From: Oncomelania hupensis
Lineage: Eukaryota; Mollusca; Gastropoda; Littorinimorpha; Pomatiopsidae
DNA: 64,000 nt
Direction of reading: 5' to 3'
Assembly: GCA_036898135.1 (NCBI GenBank)
Contig: JBAHVR010000316.1
Span: forward strand, 61,001 to 125,000
Shown here: in pieces, positions 1 to 10,309 of the stretch
How positions within the stretch are numbered: position 1 is the first letter of the stretch
How the letters are laid out: each line of letters starts with the position of its first letter
Made by a program: the position numbers and the translations under genes
The notes under the pieces: model-generated
What the model saw: only the letters and a program-made list of their open reading frames with translations
The model's database searches: none
Told to the model about the DNA's origin: nothing

Positions 1-51
1 GTCCCATTCAAGAATATGTGTTGCTTCCTTTCCGTCATAAACGATTTAAGA

Positions 52-609
52 AGGTTAGTTAGTTAGTCATTGTTTGTAGTGTCCAGCGGACTGCAAATAG
101 CGAAATCAGGATCACAACTTGGTTGAAAGAGGTCTCACCCCTGACCCATATAAAAGGTCTGCTGAAACAACCCTAGTCGTAACACTGAAGGCACTCCACC
201 AACCAGTCACTTTCAAAATAAAGACCTCCTTTGTAAGGGACGCTGAAGCTGTAGGCCTACTCTAATTTATCGAACCCTCGTTTAAAAAAGACAAAATAGA
301 ATATAAACACCATTATAAAATATTAACAAAGCACATAAATATAAAATGCCTACATTGCTAAATAATAATGCCCTACAAAGCCCTAGTGACCATTTGGAAG
401 AAAGCGTCCAAGATCCCTAAGCTGATCCAGCAGACCCCATACACAAATGAAGAGTTTTGGTAGAGTGTTCAAGAAAAAAGATAGGTGACCGGTCTAGCGA
501 AGAAGATAGTAGATTGATAGAACAGAGTAGGAGCAAGAACGAACAAATGAGAATGACAGAAACACTTGGAATTTAAAGCAGTAAATTTCCACGAAGTGGA
601 AATACTATT

Positions 610-653
<44 letters not shown>

Positions 654-660
654 GGCATTC
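52..660 (-). repeat. Dispersed ~570-bp retroposon, copy 1
   Basis: This is one of six related copies in the window (others at 5347, 30159, 31553, 42606 and 51204). In the sense defined by the simple-repeat tail it lies on the minus strand: the tail (TTAG repeats) is at about 55-70 and the 5' end near 655. The region that reads TATTTATACTG in other copies is here expanded into an A run of about 40 bases. I could not identify a target-site duplication for this copy. Confidence 0.75.
613..652. repeat. Poly(A) run inside retroposon copy 1
   Basis: About 40 consecutive A residues sit near the 5' end, not the tail, of the retroposon. That placement suggests a local slippage expansion rather than a retroposition tail. 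Confidence 0.9.
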
Positions 661-796
661 CCACGGAGGAGGAGAGGGATGGGATGTGGGAGGGGTTTAA
701 AAAGGTTGAATGCACGATCATTTTTAGTGTACAATACAAATTTATCTACAAGGATTTTATTATTGACATGGTCATGATGATGATGTCGACTCTTTC

Positions 797-2210
797 GGCT
801 CTACTTGAAGAGAGTAAACACAGCAAAGTGCACTAGAATGAAGTTCGACCTGGACAAACTGCAAGACCCGGAGGTGGCAGAAATATTTTAGGCCACAATT
901 GGAGGGAAATTTGCACCACTGCTCATTTTTGGAGCTACTGAAGTAGGTGTCAACACCATGAACACCACCTTCAACTCAGCTGTGACTGAGATCCTTGGCA
1001 AGCACCGGCAAAGAAGAAGCCGTGAATCACATCTGAACTTTTGGACCTGTGTAATAAACGAATTGAGATGAAAAAGAAAAAGAACACACCACAAGGAGCT
1101 GATGCCTACCAAAAAATCAGCAATGACATCCGAAAAGGCATCCGCTCATCAAATGAGAACTGGATAAAAGATCAATGCCAGGAAATAGAAAACAGTCTGA
1201 ACAAGAACAACAGCAAGAAGGCCTACCAGACTGAGAAGCGGCTGACAAGTGTTAAACAGCCCAAAATCTCCACGATCCAAAGCAAGTCTGGCATATGCCT
1301 TACAGAAGAACAGAAAGTCTTGGATAGATGGACAGAGTACTACTCTGACCTTTACAACCACACACCAAACGGAGACCCATCAGTTCTAGCATGTCCAGAG
1401 AACAGAGAAGAAGAAGAAATCCTCCCAATTCTCCGAGAAGAAGTTGAGGCAGCAGTGCAGTCGCTGAAGAAAGGGAAGTCAGCGGGAGTGGACAACATCC
1501 CCGCGGAACTGCTTCAAGCAGGAGGAGAAGCAATGATTGACGCCCTCACAATTACTGTAACAAGATCTGGCAGAGTGGGAAGTGGCCTACACCATGGACC
1601 CAGTCGCTTGTCATCACTCTTCCAAAAAAAGGTAACCTTCAGGAGTGTGAAAATTACCGCACCATCAGCCTCATCAGCCATCCTAGCAAGGTCCTCCTGA
1701 AAATAATACTTAACAGGTTGAAGCCCTATAAGCTGAACAAATCCTAGCTGAAGAACAAGCAAGATTCAGGGCAGGGCGAAGTACCACTGAACAGATTTTC
1801 AACCTCAGAAAAATCTGTGAGAAATACCTACTGCACCAACAACATCTATATCATGTGTTCGTAGACGTCAGGAAGGCGTTTGGTCGAGTCTGGCATGCAG
1901 CTGTGTGGGCAACCATGAGAGTCCCTAAAATTATTGAAGCCTGTATGACAAGGCTACAACTACAAGTGCAGTCCTCCATAACAGCGCCATCGGAAACTGG
2001 TTCAGAACAACAATCGGTGTGCGTCAAGGATGCCTACTCTCTCCAACACTCTTTAACCTCTTCCTAGCTAGAGCGCATCATATCAGATGCGCTTGCAGAT
2101 CACGAAGACACAGTGAGCATAGCGGGCAATCTCCAACAAAAACTTGAACAGCTGTCACAGAGGCTTGACACCACCTCCAGAGCCTATGAAATGGAAATAA
2201 GTGCTGTCAA
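797..2210 (+). mobile_element. Non-LTR retrotransposon fragment A (RT region, degenerate)
   Basis: Translation in shifting frames gives a reverse-transcriptase polyprotein region. It starts just after the endonuclease domain, passes the palm-domain segment with KSAGVDNIPAELLQAGGEA (about 1470-1535), then the FVDVRKAFGRVWHAA segment near 1858-1900. The same protein is found in copies B (11240-13515, minus), C (22945-23398, plus) and D (53340-54000, minus). The copy is truncated at both ends and carries frameshifts. The stretch that should hold the catalytic F/YADD is shortened after SIAGN near 2120. I infer an RTE-like or related endonuclease-encoding LINE; clade assignment would need a tree. 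Confidence 0.85.
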
Positions 2211-2924
2211 CTTGTCCACTATGTTTTATGTGTGCTTTTGTGTTTGATGCTGCAGCGTTGATCAAATGCATTCCTTGTGTATTATTCACTTCGCATTAAA
2301 TTATCTTGTAGCTTCAATCACAAGTATATCAACTAAGTTAGTTGATATACTTGTGCTTCAATTTATTCTAATTACAACAGTGATCGCCAATAGATCAGGG
2401 GATACAACTGTTACATCTTTCCTTTCAAATTGAACTGTAGTTGTCTCCATGTAAAAAGGAATTATTAAAACGCGCTTAAAACGAATATTTTGATTGGTGG
2501 TTATTTTGGCACGAACCAATAATAAAAAGTGTCTCCTTCACCAAGGAAGTTAACTCTCGCACAATAACAATAGCAGACGGCTTTCAGAGCAGAGGAATGA
2601 GGAAATCGAATCCTATCAACACTGCTGTTTTGTGAATAACGGTTATTCTGACTTATGCACTGCCGCATGTAATATAATCTATCTGATATTTTACAGCTCG
2701 AAGCACTTTACTAGTGAACGTAGTAATACCGTGTGAGGACTGAAAATCACAGTATGAAGTGACAGCATGCTGTGAAGCTAACACTAGTCGACTACAGTGT
2801 TTTACTCTTTACGTTCTGCAAAACTTCATTAGTTTAAAAAAAAATAAAAAAAATTATATATATGATTTCAAGTCTGTTGAAGAACGTTTTTATCAAATAA
2901 GTTGTAGTCTTATTAAACATAAAT
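2211..2924 (+). promoter_or_regulatory. Upstream region of gene 1, no clear promoter motif
   Basis: This interval separates LINE fragment A from the first recognised coding exon of gene 1. It should contain the promoter and 5' UTR if the ATG at 2925 is the real start. Apart from the palindrome at 2319-2355 and A-rich runs near 2837-2855 I see no distinctive element. Confidence 0.3.
2319..2355. other. 37-bp near-perfect palindrome (18-bp arms, 1-nt spacer)
   Basis: The arms CACAAGTATATCAACTAA and TTAGTTGATATACTTGTG are exact reverse complements separated by a single G. The repeat lies about 570 bp upstream of the first coding exon of gene 1. It could be a foldback relic or a cruciform-prone site; no function is shown. 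Confidence 0.9.
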
Positions 2925-3016
2925 ATGAGTCGCATCTACGACGACCAGAAGCTGCAGAATCTGCCGTTGATCAACAAGTCATGGACGTCTGTTTGGAACA
3001 GTGCAAAATGGACAGG
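2925..3016 (+). CDS. Gene 1 exon 1 (start codon)
   Basis: ATG at 2925 in context AAATATGAGT opens 30 codons plus 2 nt and ends at donor GTAGGC. The encoded segment is MSRIYDDQKLQNLPLINKSW and a few more residues. An upstream non-coding exon cannot be excluded. Confidence 0.6.
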
Positions 3017-6000
3017 GTAGGCCTAAGGCTAATCGTTATCAGTTTGTTATGTGTTTTTATTTTCTTTAGAAAATCTGTAATATTTTATTCCCTATTCATT
3101 TTTTTTGGTTATGATATACCAAATTTGACATTTCTTTTAGATGTTTTACACTTAATTTATTGGTTTATAGTTGATGGTGACGATGATGATGATACATTAT
3201 TGTACTGTATGTTTTAATAGTATGTACATTTAAATTAGCTACGATTGCTCACTGAGTGTTTGTCACCCGCTGTTATAATGTGCTGATGCTGCCACTGTAT
3301 TTGCTCAGATTGAGATGAATACAGTTGTATTGTATTGCATTGCATTGTATTGATGATGATGATGATGATAATAGTGGTGGTTGTGGTAGTTACCATGATG
3401 ATGATGAGGACAAGGATGGTAGTGGTGGTTGTTTTTGTCGTTGTTGTTTTCGTTAATGAATTAATTGTCCTTTGACATAATTTGTATGCATGTTTGGATG
3501 TTGAGAGTGCAAGTGCACGGCACTTGTTTTCAGAACTGGTGAAGGTGCTCTGATAGAAGCCACAGTCCAAAACAGACACAAAGTTTGCATCACTGATTCA
3601 GCAGGAAACAAGGTGAGCAGCAGATTTAGGTCAATCGTGGCTAAGTTCCTTCATCTTCAATTGAATTGAGTTTTGGGCTATTTGGACTCTCTCTTTGGAT
3701 GGAGGGTAAGAGGCAACTTGATTCAAGTGTACAGAATTGTTAACAACTTTGAAGACATGCATAGTGGACAAACATTTTTAATTTTACTGGACCTTAATGT
3801 GAAAAACAAATCTGGAATTTAGATGGTAAAATTTGTGTTTCAGCACTGTACTACTAACATTGGTATATTTTCATTTTCTAGCAGTTTCACATCGTTTGGA
3901 ACAAATTACCATATCACTTTAAAAAGCTACAATAATTAACCACTTCAAAAATCAGTTGGACAAGGTTCCATAATTCAAGGACCTCTTTAACTCAATTATT
4001 GCTTTGACGAATAATTATAAAAGTTAGGTAAAAACTGCTTACATATCATCAGACCCAAATCATTTAAAGTTGACTAAAGGTGGGGCGCAGGACAGGCTTA
4101 ACAGCGTGTAAGACTGTCCCTTACTACTTCTACTACTACTATTATTACTGCTATTACTACTGCTACTACTGCTACTACTACTATTACTGCTATTGTATTA
4201 CTACTGCTACTAATACTACTGCTATTACTACTACTACTACTACTACTGCTATTACTACTACTACTACTACTACTACTTTCTCTCCCAAACATTGCTAGGT
4301 GCATCCACCAAGCAGTATAAATTTTATATATATCATATGTCTCTCTGTCTCTCTCTCGAGCGTTGTGGCCAAGTGGGCTAAGGCGGGACTAACTTGCCTT
4401 GTCCACAGGCCAGAAACCAATGGCGCCTGACACTGTGACAGGTGTGGGTTCGATCCTGCATCGGGGCGTTATGTTTCTCCGAATATTATTTACTTTCGAC
4501 TCGGGCAACGTCTCGGGGGTTTTCTCCGGGTACTCCGGTTTGCTCCCCCAGCAAAATTTCAAAACATTTCAAAAATTTAAAGAATTTCTAATTTTCAAAA
4601 AATCACAACTAATGTTAGGTAGCTTGGGTTTGGGCGCGCCACAGGCTGCGACTACGCCTTCCAAAGGGGAGGCGGCCCAGAATTTCCCGATAAAAAGGGA
4701 CAATAAAGCATTAAAATCTTAAATCTAAAAAATACTTTACCTAGGCATTCTATTGAATGCCGGATTTCACACATTGCTGGTAACATATATAATACTACTT
4801 GGTATACTTATATATATCTAATACTACTGCTGTACGTTATATATATATCTCTTTATAAACTAATATTAGATTGGATCTCTGGAATATCAAGTATAGCAAA
4901 TTTTGTTTGAATTAATGAATTGTTTCAGAATGAATCGTTTTAGTTTGTTAATTATTGTTACATGTGGTTATTTATCAATAGTTGATTCAGCCCCGATGTT
5001 TGAATCTTGAAAGTGTAACTCAGATTTGTTTATCCAGGCGGCCTGTTCACTCAGCAGCGAGGCAGGATTCGTCCTTTGAGATTTTCCAACTTTATTAAGC
5101 AAACATCAACAACTGCATATAAGATCGCTTTCCGAAAATCACTTCAAAGATCATCATCAAAAATCATCACAAATCTCTCACACAAGCAGACAGTGCGTTG
5201 CTTATATAGGCGCTCTGTAATCGAGAGAAAGCTCGAGCATTCCAGCATGACGCAATAACACCCAATCGAAATAAAACTCGTGAACGGAATTATGCTCTGT
5301 CTTATGTCATTATGTTAGGAGAATCACTTAGCTATTGCCAGTTCTACCCCCGTTGGAGTGCCGGGGGTTTCAGTATAAATTAATAGTATCCTCACTTTCT
5401 GGAGATTTAGTGCTTTAAATTCCCACTGTCGCTATCTTTTTCATTTGTTCTTTCTCATTCCTGCTCTGTTCTATCAATCTGCTATACTATCTTCTTCTTC
5501 GCTTGACCAGTCACCTACCTTTTTTCTTGAAAACTCTTCCGGGACAAGACTCCTTATTTGTGTATGAGGTCTGTTGGATCATCTTGGGAATATTGGACGC
5601 TTTCTGCCAGGTGGTCACTAGGGCTTCCTATGATGTTATTATTTAGCAATGTAGGCATTTTATATGTATGTGTTTTGTTAAAAATATATAATGATGTTTG
5701 TATTCTATTTTGTTTTTGTAAACGGGGGTTCGATAAATTAGAGTACAGCCTCAGCGTCCCCTGCGTGGGATGTCTTTATTGTAAAGTGACTGGCTGGTGG
5801 AGAGCTTTCAGTTTTACCATTAGGGTTGTTTCAGCAGATCTTTTATGCGGATCAGGGGTTGTCTGGTCCTGATTTGGCTCGGAAGAGTCCGCTGGACCTA
5901 AAGCAATAAAGACGTAATGTCATGTAATTGCCAGTTCTATCTCGAAACTTCAGTCGATAGTAAACAAGTAATCCTAGAAAATTCTCAACAATATCGACCG

Positions 6001-9000
6001 ATGAAAATTATCAACATTATACAAACTTCTTCTAGCAACAACGCAAAATCAAATCAAAGGTAAATACACTCTGTTATTGTATGCTTTGCAAAACAAAATG
6101 ATCAGATCTATCATGTGCGTCTCAAAGGTAACAATTATTATGATGCTATTTTCAGACTCGTTACTTCATACTGTCAGTGAAAGTGAGTCGAGCACACCGA
6201 CGCAAGTTTGACACCAGCGGTAAAGAGGTGGAGCCTAACTTCAGTCAGACAGTCAAAGTCTCTACTGGCTACCTCAACTCTTCCTACAGTAAGAGTTCAC
6301 AATGTATACGTGGTTATCATCACAGTCTTATACCCAAGGCTATTTCAGCATCCTCCTCACAGTTTGTAAGAACATTTTATCAGAGTATTAACCACTGATA
6401 TATAGCTGCTCTTTTATATTTTAAAAAAAATTTAGTACCTGTATTTGTATGAGCCAGTGTTTCATTTTAATGGTATGACTGATTGTGTCAGCATGAGGTT
6501 TTTTTGCAAAACAAGTACACATAATTATATGGAGCACTGCATGTACACATTTGTTAACAGCAATCTCCTGCTGTTGAGAAGATCCTACCTTCGTCATTCC
6601 CGTGCCAGGCAAACGATATAACTGACAGTGCTAGACTGCTTTTCACACCGTCTATGCAATTTGAGAACATTATTTTAAAGCATTACAATAATTTATATAT
6701 AATAAGAATGATGTCCAAGGTCCAGTCCCATCTATTTGGGTGAACAACTTGCTATCAGTGTTTTACATACACTCTTTGTCTCTCCTTATCTCGTACACCA
6801 GAAGTAATTCTTTTATTTTTTTCCCCTCAGAAATAGATGCCAAGGGCAAGACAGATTTCCTGTCCGAAGAAGAGTTGTCTTCTCTGATCAAAGTACCGGA
6901 ACTGACGTCTCTGACGACTGAATGGTCTTCGGGCGATTTGCAGTTGCTATGGTTACCGGAGAGCATGGCGGAGGACCTGGAGATTGAGTGTGGCACAGAG
7001 TTCAGGCTAAAGACACACGGCAACAGTCCCTTCATCTGTATGTGGTCTTCTGTTGAGTTGTGTTGTGATGTGTTATGTGGTCTTCTGTTGAGCTGTGATG
7101 TGTTATGTGGTCTTCTGTTGCGTTGTGATGTGTTATGTGGTTCTGTGTTGAACTGCGTTGCATTGTGGTATGTGTTTCTGTGCTGAGCTGCGTTTCGTTG
7201 TGTCTTGTTATTCTGTGTTGAGCTGCCATTTGTTGTGTTGTTCTGCGTTGTGTTGTGTTGTTTGTGGCTATTTTGTTTGATTTTGGTGATGTTTTAAGCA
7301 GTTTTGAGACATGGCATCAAGAAAGATAACTGACTTATCCCACCGATTGCATACACACGCACACACCCATATTTGCAATACATCACAAATGGGTTCATTT
7401 AAGAATGTAGGAATCGGAAAGTCATTTTTTGATGGAAAAGGGTTAGGGTAAGGGCTAGGGATAGATCTACAACTCACCCTTACCCGAATCCTTTGCTAAA
7501 AAGTTGACCTAGTTCGTCTCCTATAGGCGACGAAATAGGTCAAATTTTCTTCAAAATTTCTCCGAAAATTGACTGTATTTTCTCCGTCCCGGATAGAGCA
7601 CTCCTCTGTACATAAAACACTCTCGTGCACTACAACTGCACTCCCAAGCACTAAAAGAGCACTCCCGCGCACTTAGAAAAAAGTGGGTTCCTGGAAAAAA
7701 GTGGGTTCCAAGCAAATAAACCCATTTGTTACTAGAAAAGACAAGGTCTGAAACCCATTTGTGCGTTTTTGTACATGCACACACACACACACACAAACAC
7801 ACAAAACTAATTATAATTGATCCCCAACCAAGCCCAGCCAAAGCTTACCAAATCCCCTTCTCTCATGTTTCTCTCACGTTTCTCTCACGTTTCCCCTGTA
7901 AACTCTATGACAGAAGGCATGATATTTCTGGTCTTTTTAAAGAGAATAATAAATATTAATTTAAAAAAAACAAAAGAAACATAGCTATAGCAATTTTTAA
8001 AAAAAATGAGTATAGAGATTCTGAAAGTATTTTCACTGCACTTTAAAATGTCCAAGTATTAAAATGTATTTATTAATTAAAAATTGAATTAATAAACTTT
8101 GCTAATTAAAATATACAAGTGATTGAAATGCACACATTATTATGAATGGGTTGTTTATTGATTTATTATTTGTATTTATTTGTCTATGTAGGCAGTCTGA
8201 CGCGTCAAGAAGGACAGCTGAGTGCGGCAGGGAATTACGCGGGAGGTGAGAAAGTGGGAGCTTCGTGGACAGACAAAGTGATGGCCATGAAAGGTGCAAC
8301 ACCAGCCAACTCCTCAAACACCAGTGATGATGTGGTTGGTGACGATGAGTGGGTAGGCCATCGTGTGACTGTTCCATTTATAGCTATTGGCATTAGCATC
8401 ATCACTTTAGTGTAGCACATTGTAGGAATATAAGGCATACTGGTAAGTAATGCACACACTCAATTTTCTTAAAATGTCTGAAAACAAATTTTTAAACATC
8501 ATTTTTATTTTAGCAAGATATGCGTATCATTTAACTTTAGTATTATGCCCTCAAGTCGGTTTGGGGAGGCACTGTGGTCTAATGGTAGTGCTTCGGCTTG
8601 AGGATCTGAAGGTCCCGGGTTCGAGCCCTGGCCGAGCCATTGTGTTGTGTCCCTGGGAAAGACACTTTACTCCTGTTTTCCTACTCCTTCGGATGAGAGT
8701 ATAAACTGAGGTCTAGTCTGTGTGTCGCATACATTCCATCATAACGGACTTTAAAGATCCTGATGCTCATGTCCTAGACGGGTGAGTGCCGGTAACAAGA
8801 ACACACCCAGCATGCACTTGGTCCTTCTCCCCCATCCCTGGCTGCCCAGGATTGTGCTCAGTTGTCCGGGCGTCATACCATGCGCCAAAGGCTGCGGGTG
8901 GGCGTCTCGGACGGTTTGAGTTAGATCCTGTATCGGCCAGCGCCTTGATCCTTAGGCTAAGGCGCCTTATAAATGACGAACATTATTATTATTATCAAGT

Positions 9001-10087
9001 AAGCGAAAATGTACATTTTATTGTTTCGACAATTTGTGTGCATTTTTTATACTTTGCTGTTTTATTTTATTTGCTATATCTGTCTGGATATTTATACAGT
9101 GATATTGTTGTTTTTAAAAAATGTATTTTATTATCTGTATGTTTATGTTGTAATGTCATCTTAAAAAACGTTTTTTTTCTTGAAAAACTAGCGCACACGT
9201 GTGTGTGTGAGCGAGTAGGGCAAACCGTCAGTTTGAATTTGAGCTGTATAAAAGAAATTATTATTATTTAATTATTATTTTAAAACGACCATTATAAAAT
9301 TGAAGATAAATAAACCAATTATATAAGCTCATACCTGATGAAAATACTGTATGTATATGTATATATATATAATCATATATAAAACCTTTTGAAGTGTTAT
9401 AGTCTTTTGTCTGAAGTGGAATGCTAGACTGGACTGTTGAGCTGTTACTATTTGGAATTGAATGGACACTGAAATGTAACGTCCAACCCACCATAATTGT
9501 TGATGTGGTTTTTTATGTGTTTTTTTAAGTACATAAATCAACACTGAACCACCAAAGCAATCATACTGCTAAGTAAAAAAAAATCTAGTGAAAAATTCCC
9601 ACTTTTATTTTTGGATTTGAACCAAGGTCATCATTGTGTCAGGCAAACGCTCTTCCACTAAGCTATGGCATTGGGGCTTGCTGCCTCATCTGTGTTGGTT
9701 AGGAAGAATCCAAACCTGTGTGTGTTTGTGTTGTATAAATGTCTTTACTTATTACTCCATTGCTGTGTTTTATATATGTCTTCACTTATTACTCCATTAT
9801 TTATCAATTTCAGGATGACTGAGAGATACGATACGTACATTCATGTTGACAACTTGGCCAAGGGCATTGATTACAAAGACAGCTGTACAATCTGCTCTTC
9901 CTTCATCTTCTTCAACACAGTGACCATCTTCATTCTCATCACCCTGCATTCTACTGATTTATTATCCCCTCCCCCCCCCCCTCACCCCCTCTCATTACCC
10001 ACTGCCTTCTGTTCTGCAAGAAAAAAAAGTCTTATAAAAATTGTGTTATTAATGATCAATATTATGTTATCATTATCGGTAATGTAA
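2925..10087 (+). CDS. Gene 1: multi-exon protein of unrecognised family
   Basis: Exons proposed from open frame, codon usage and GT-AG sites are 2925-3016, 3534-3612, 6156-6288, 6831-7037, 8192-8348 and 9814 onwards. They give about 222 residues before the last exon. The first five join in phase (2, 0, 1, 1). The last exon needs a phase-2 donor, supplied by GTGGGT at 8349; a GTGCAA donor at 8294 would break the frame. The product begins MSRIYDDQKLQNLP, has no visible signal peptide or internal membrane segment, and contains many charged residues. The final exon contains a hydrophobic stretch, SSFIFFNTVTIFILIT (about 9898-9942), with C-ending codons that look coding, so a C-terminal membrane anchor is possible. 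The frame runs to a stop at 10085-10087, but the proline-rich and A/T-rich end is not protein-like and a further splice may be missing. I do not recognise the family and assign no function. Confidence 0.6.
3353..3440. repeat. Impure GAT/GGT trinucleotide tract
   Basis: TGATGATGATGATGATGA grades into GTGGTTGTGGTAG motifs just upstream of gene 1 exon 2. It is low-complexity sequence within intron 1. Confidence 0.8.
3534..3612 (+). CDS. Gene 1 exon 2
   Basis: It follows acceptor TTGTTTTCAG and ends at donor GTGAGC. It encodes TGEGALIEATVQNRHKVCIT and further residues, in phase with exons 1 and 3. Confidence 0.65.
4115..4277. repeat. (TAC/ATT)n trinucleotide microsatellite
   Basis: About 160 bp of TACTAC, TATTAC and TGCTAC variants lies in gene 1 intron 2. 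Long Tyr or Ser open frames through it are artefacts of the triplet period. Confidence 0.9.
4358..4735 (+). repeat. tRNA-derived SINE (long variable arm type)
   Basis: The head GCGTTGTGGCCAAGTGGGC resembles the 5' half of a class II tRNA with an A box. GTGGGTTCGATCC (about 4444-4456) resembles the B box. A non-tRNA body follows and ends near GATAAAAAGGGACAATAAAGC. Related sequence is on the minus strand at 43745-44028, with the tail motif again at about 43400-43430. Confidence 0.8.
4983..5290 (+). repeat. Dispersed repeat shared with 43530-43740
   Basis: Both places share TTGATTCAGCCCC, then TCAGATTYGTTTATCCA, then ACATCAACAACTGCATA in the same order and spacing class. The class is unknown; it may be part of an LTR or a SINE-associated composite. 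Confidence 0.6.
5347..5926 (+). mobile_element. Dispersed ~570-bp retroposon, copy 2 with 13-bp TSD
   Basis: The element is flanked by the exact direct repeat ATTGCCAGTTCTA at 5334-5346 and 5927-5939. It begins CCCCCGTTGGAGTGCCGG, has TATAAAT at 5374-5380, and ends GGACCTAAAGCAATAAAG before a short ATG-containing tail. The open frame within it (about 5558-5872) is repeated with disruptions in other copies and shows no family I recognise. Confidence 0.85.
6156..6288 (+). CDS. Gene 1 exon 3
   Basis: Acceptor TATTTTCAG and donor GTAAGA bound a segment rich in basic residues (SVKVSRAHRRKFDTSGKEVE). Phase 0 in and phase 1 out fit the neighbouring exons. Confidence 0.65.
6831..7037 (+). CDS. Gene 1 exon 4
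   Basis: A strong pyrimidine tract and CCCCTCAG precede it; the donor is GTATGT. It encodes 69 residues including LSEEELSSLIKVPELTSLTT and LWLPESMAEDLEIECG. This is the longest and most convincingly coding exon of gene 1. Confidence 0.7.
7038..7250 (+). repeat. Short tandem array starting at the exon 4 donor
   Basis: Directly after gene 1 exon 4 the intron start GTATGTGGTCTTCTG recurs as TTATGTGGTCTTCTG in units of about 30 bp, decaying over 200 bp. In the downstream copies the donor GT is lost (TTATG), so the true donor stays unique. Confidence 0.7.
8192..8348 (+). CDS. Gene 1 exon 5 (donor uncertain)
   Basis: The acceptor is TCTATGTAG. The segment reads SLTRQEGQLSAAGNYAGGEK and continues to GASWTDKVMAMKG. 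The donor at 8349 (GTGGGT) restores phase with the 9814 exon; read-through to the TAG at about 8413 would add a hydrophobic tail instead, which I think is intron translation. Confidence 0.55.
8567..8998 (+). repeat. tRNA-derived SINE, near full length
   Basis: The head GGCACTGTGGTCTAATGGTA holds an A box and GGTCCCGGGTTCGAGCCC a B box at about 8611-8628. The body includes GTCCCTGGGAAAGACACTTT. The 3' end reads GGCGCCTTATAAATGACGAA followed by an ATT tail. It lies in the last intron of gene 1, on the gene's strand. Confidence 0.85.
9814..10087 (+). CDS. Gene 1 last recognised exon (3' end uncertain)
   Basis: After acceptor CAATTTCAG the frame reads MTERYDTYIHVDNLAKGIDY followed by a Cys-containing and then hydrophobic stretch. 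The open frame ends at 10087. The real coding end or donor may be earlier, for example at GTACAA after GACAGCT. Confidence 0.45.
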
Positions 10088-10309
10088 AATGTTAAACTTT
10101 TCTTACACAACATCATCAGCAGCAGCAGCAGCATTATCGTCATCATCATCAATATCATCATCGTCATTGGCATCAGCTTCCACACTACACTCGCCATTGT
10201 TACGATCATTTGTACGAGATTTCTGCTTTTTGCAATATGTGATATACTCGGTGTACTGCAGCATTATTGTAGGTCACCAAGCACAGAAAAGATATTTAAT
10301 TTTATGTAC

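Noticed and set aside
5558..5872. 104-codon frame MCMRSVGSSWEYW as a gene, with similar frames at 30301 and 51256
   Set aside because: It recurs in all retroposon copies with differing stops and frameshifts, so it is more likely a chance frame of a repeat.
8349..8415. C-terminal hydrophobic tail TVPFIAIGISIITLV as the end of gene 1
   Set aside because: The phase and the coding-like exon at 9814 favour splicing at 8349, and the tail has intron-like composition. It is not fully excluded.
8567..8640. Functional tRNA gene
   Set aside because: A and B boxes are present but the acceptor stem does not pair properly and a SINE body with an ATT tail follows. The same applies to 4358 and 50236.
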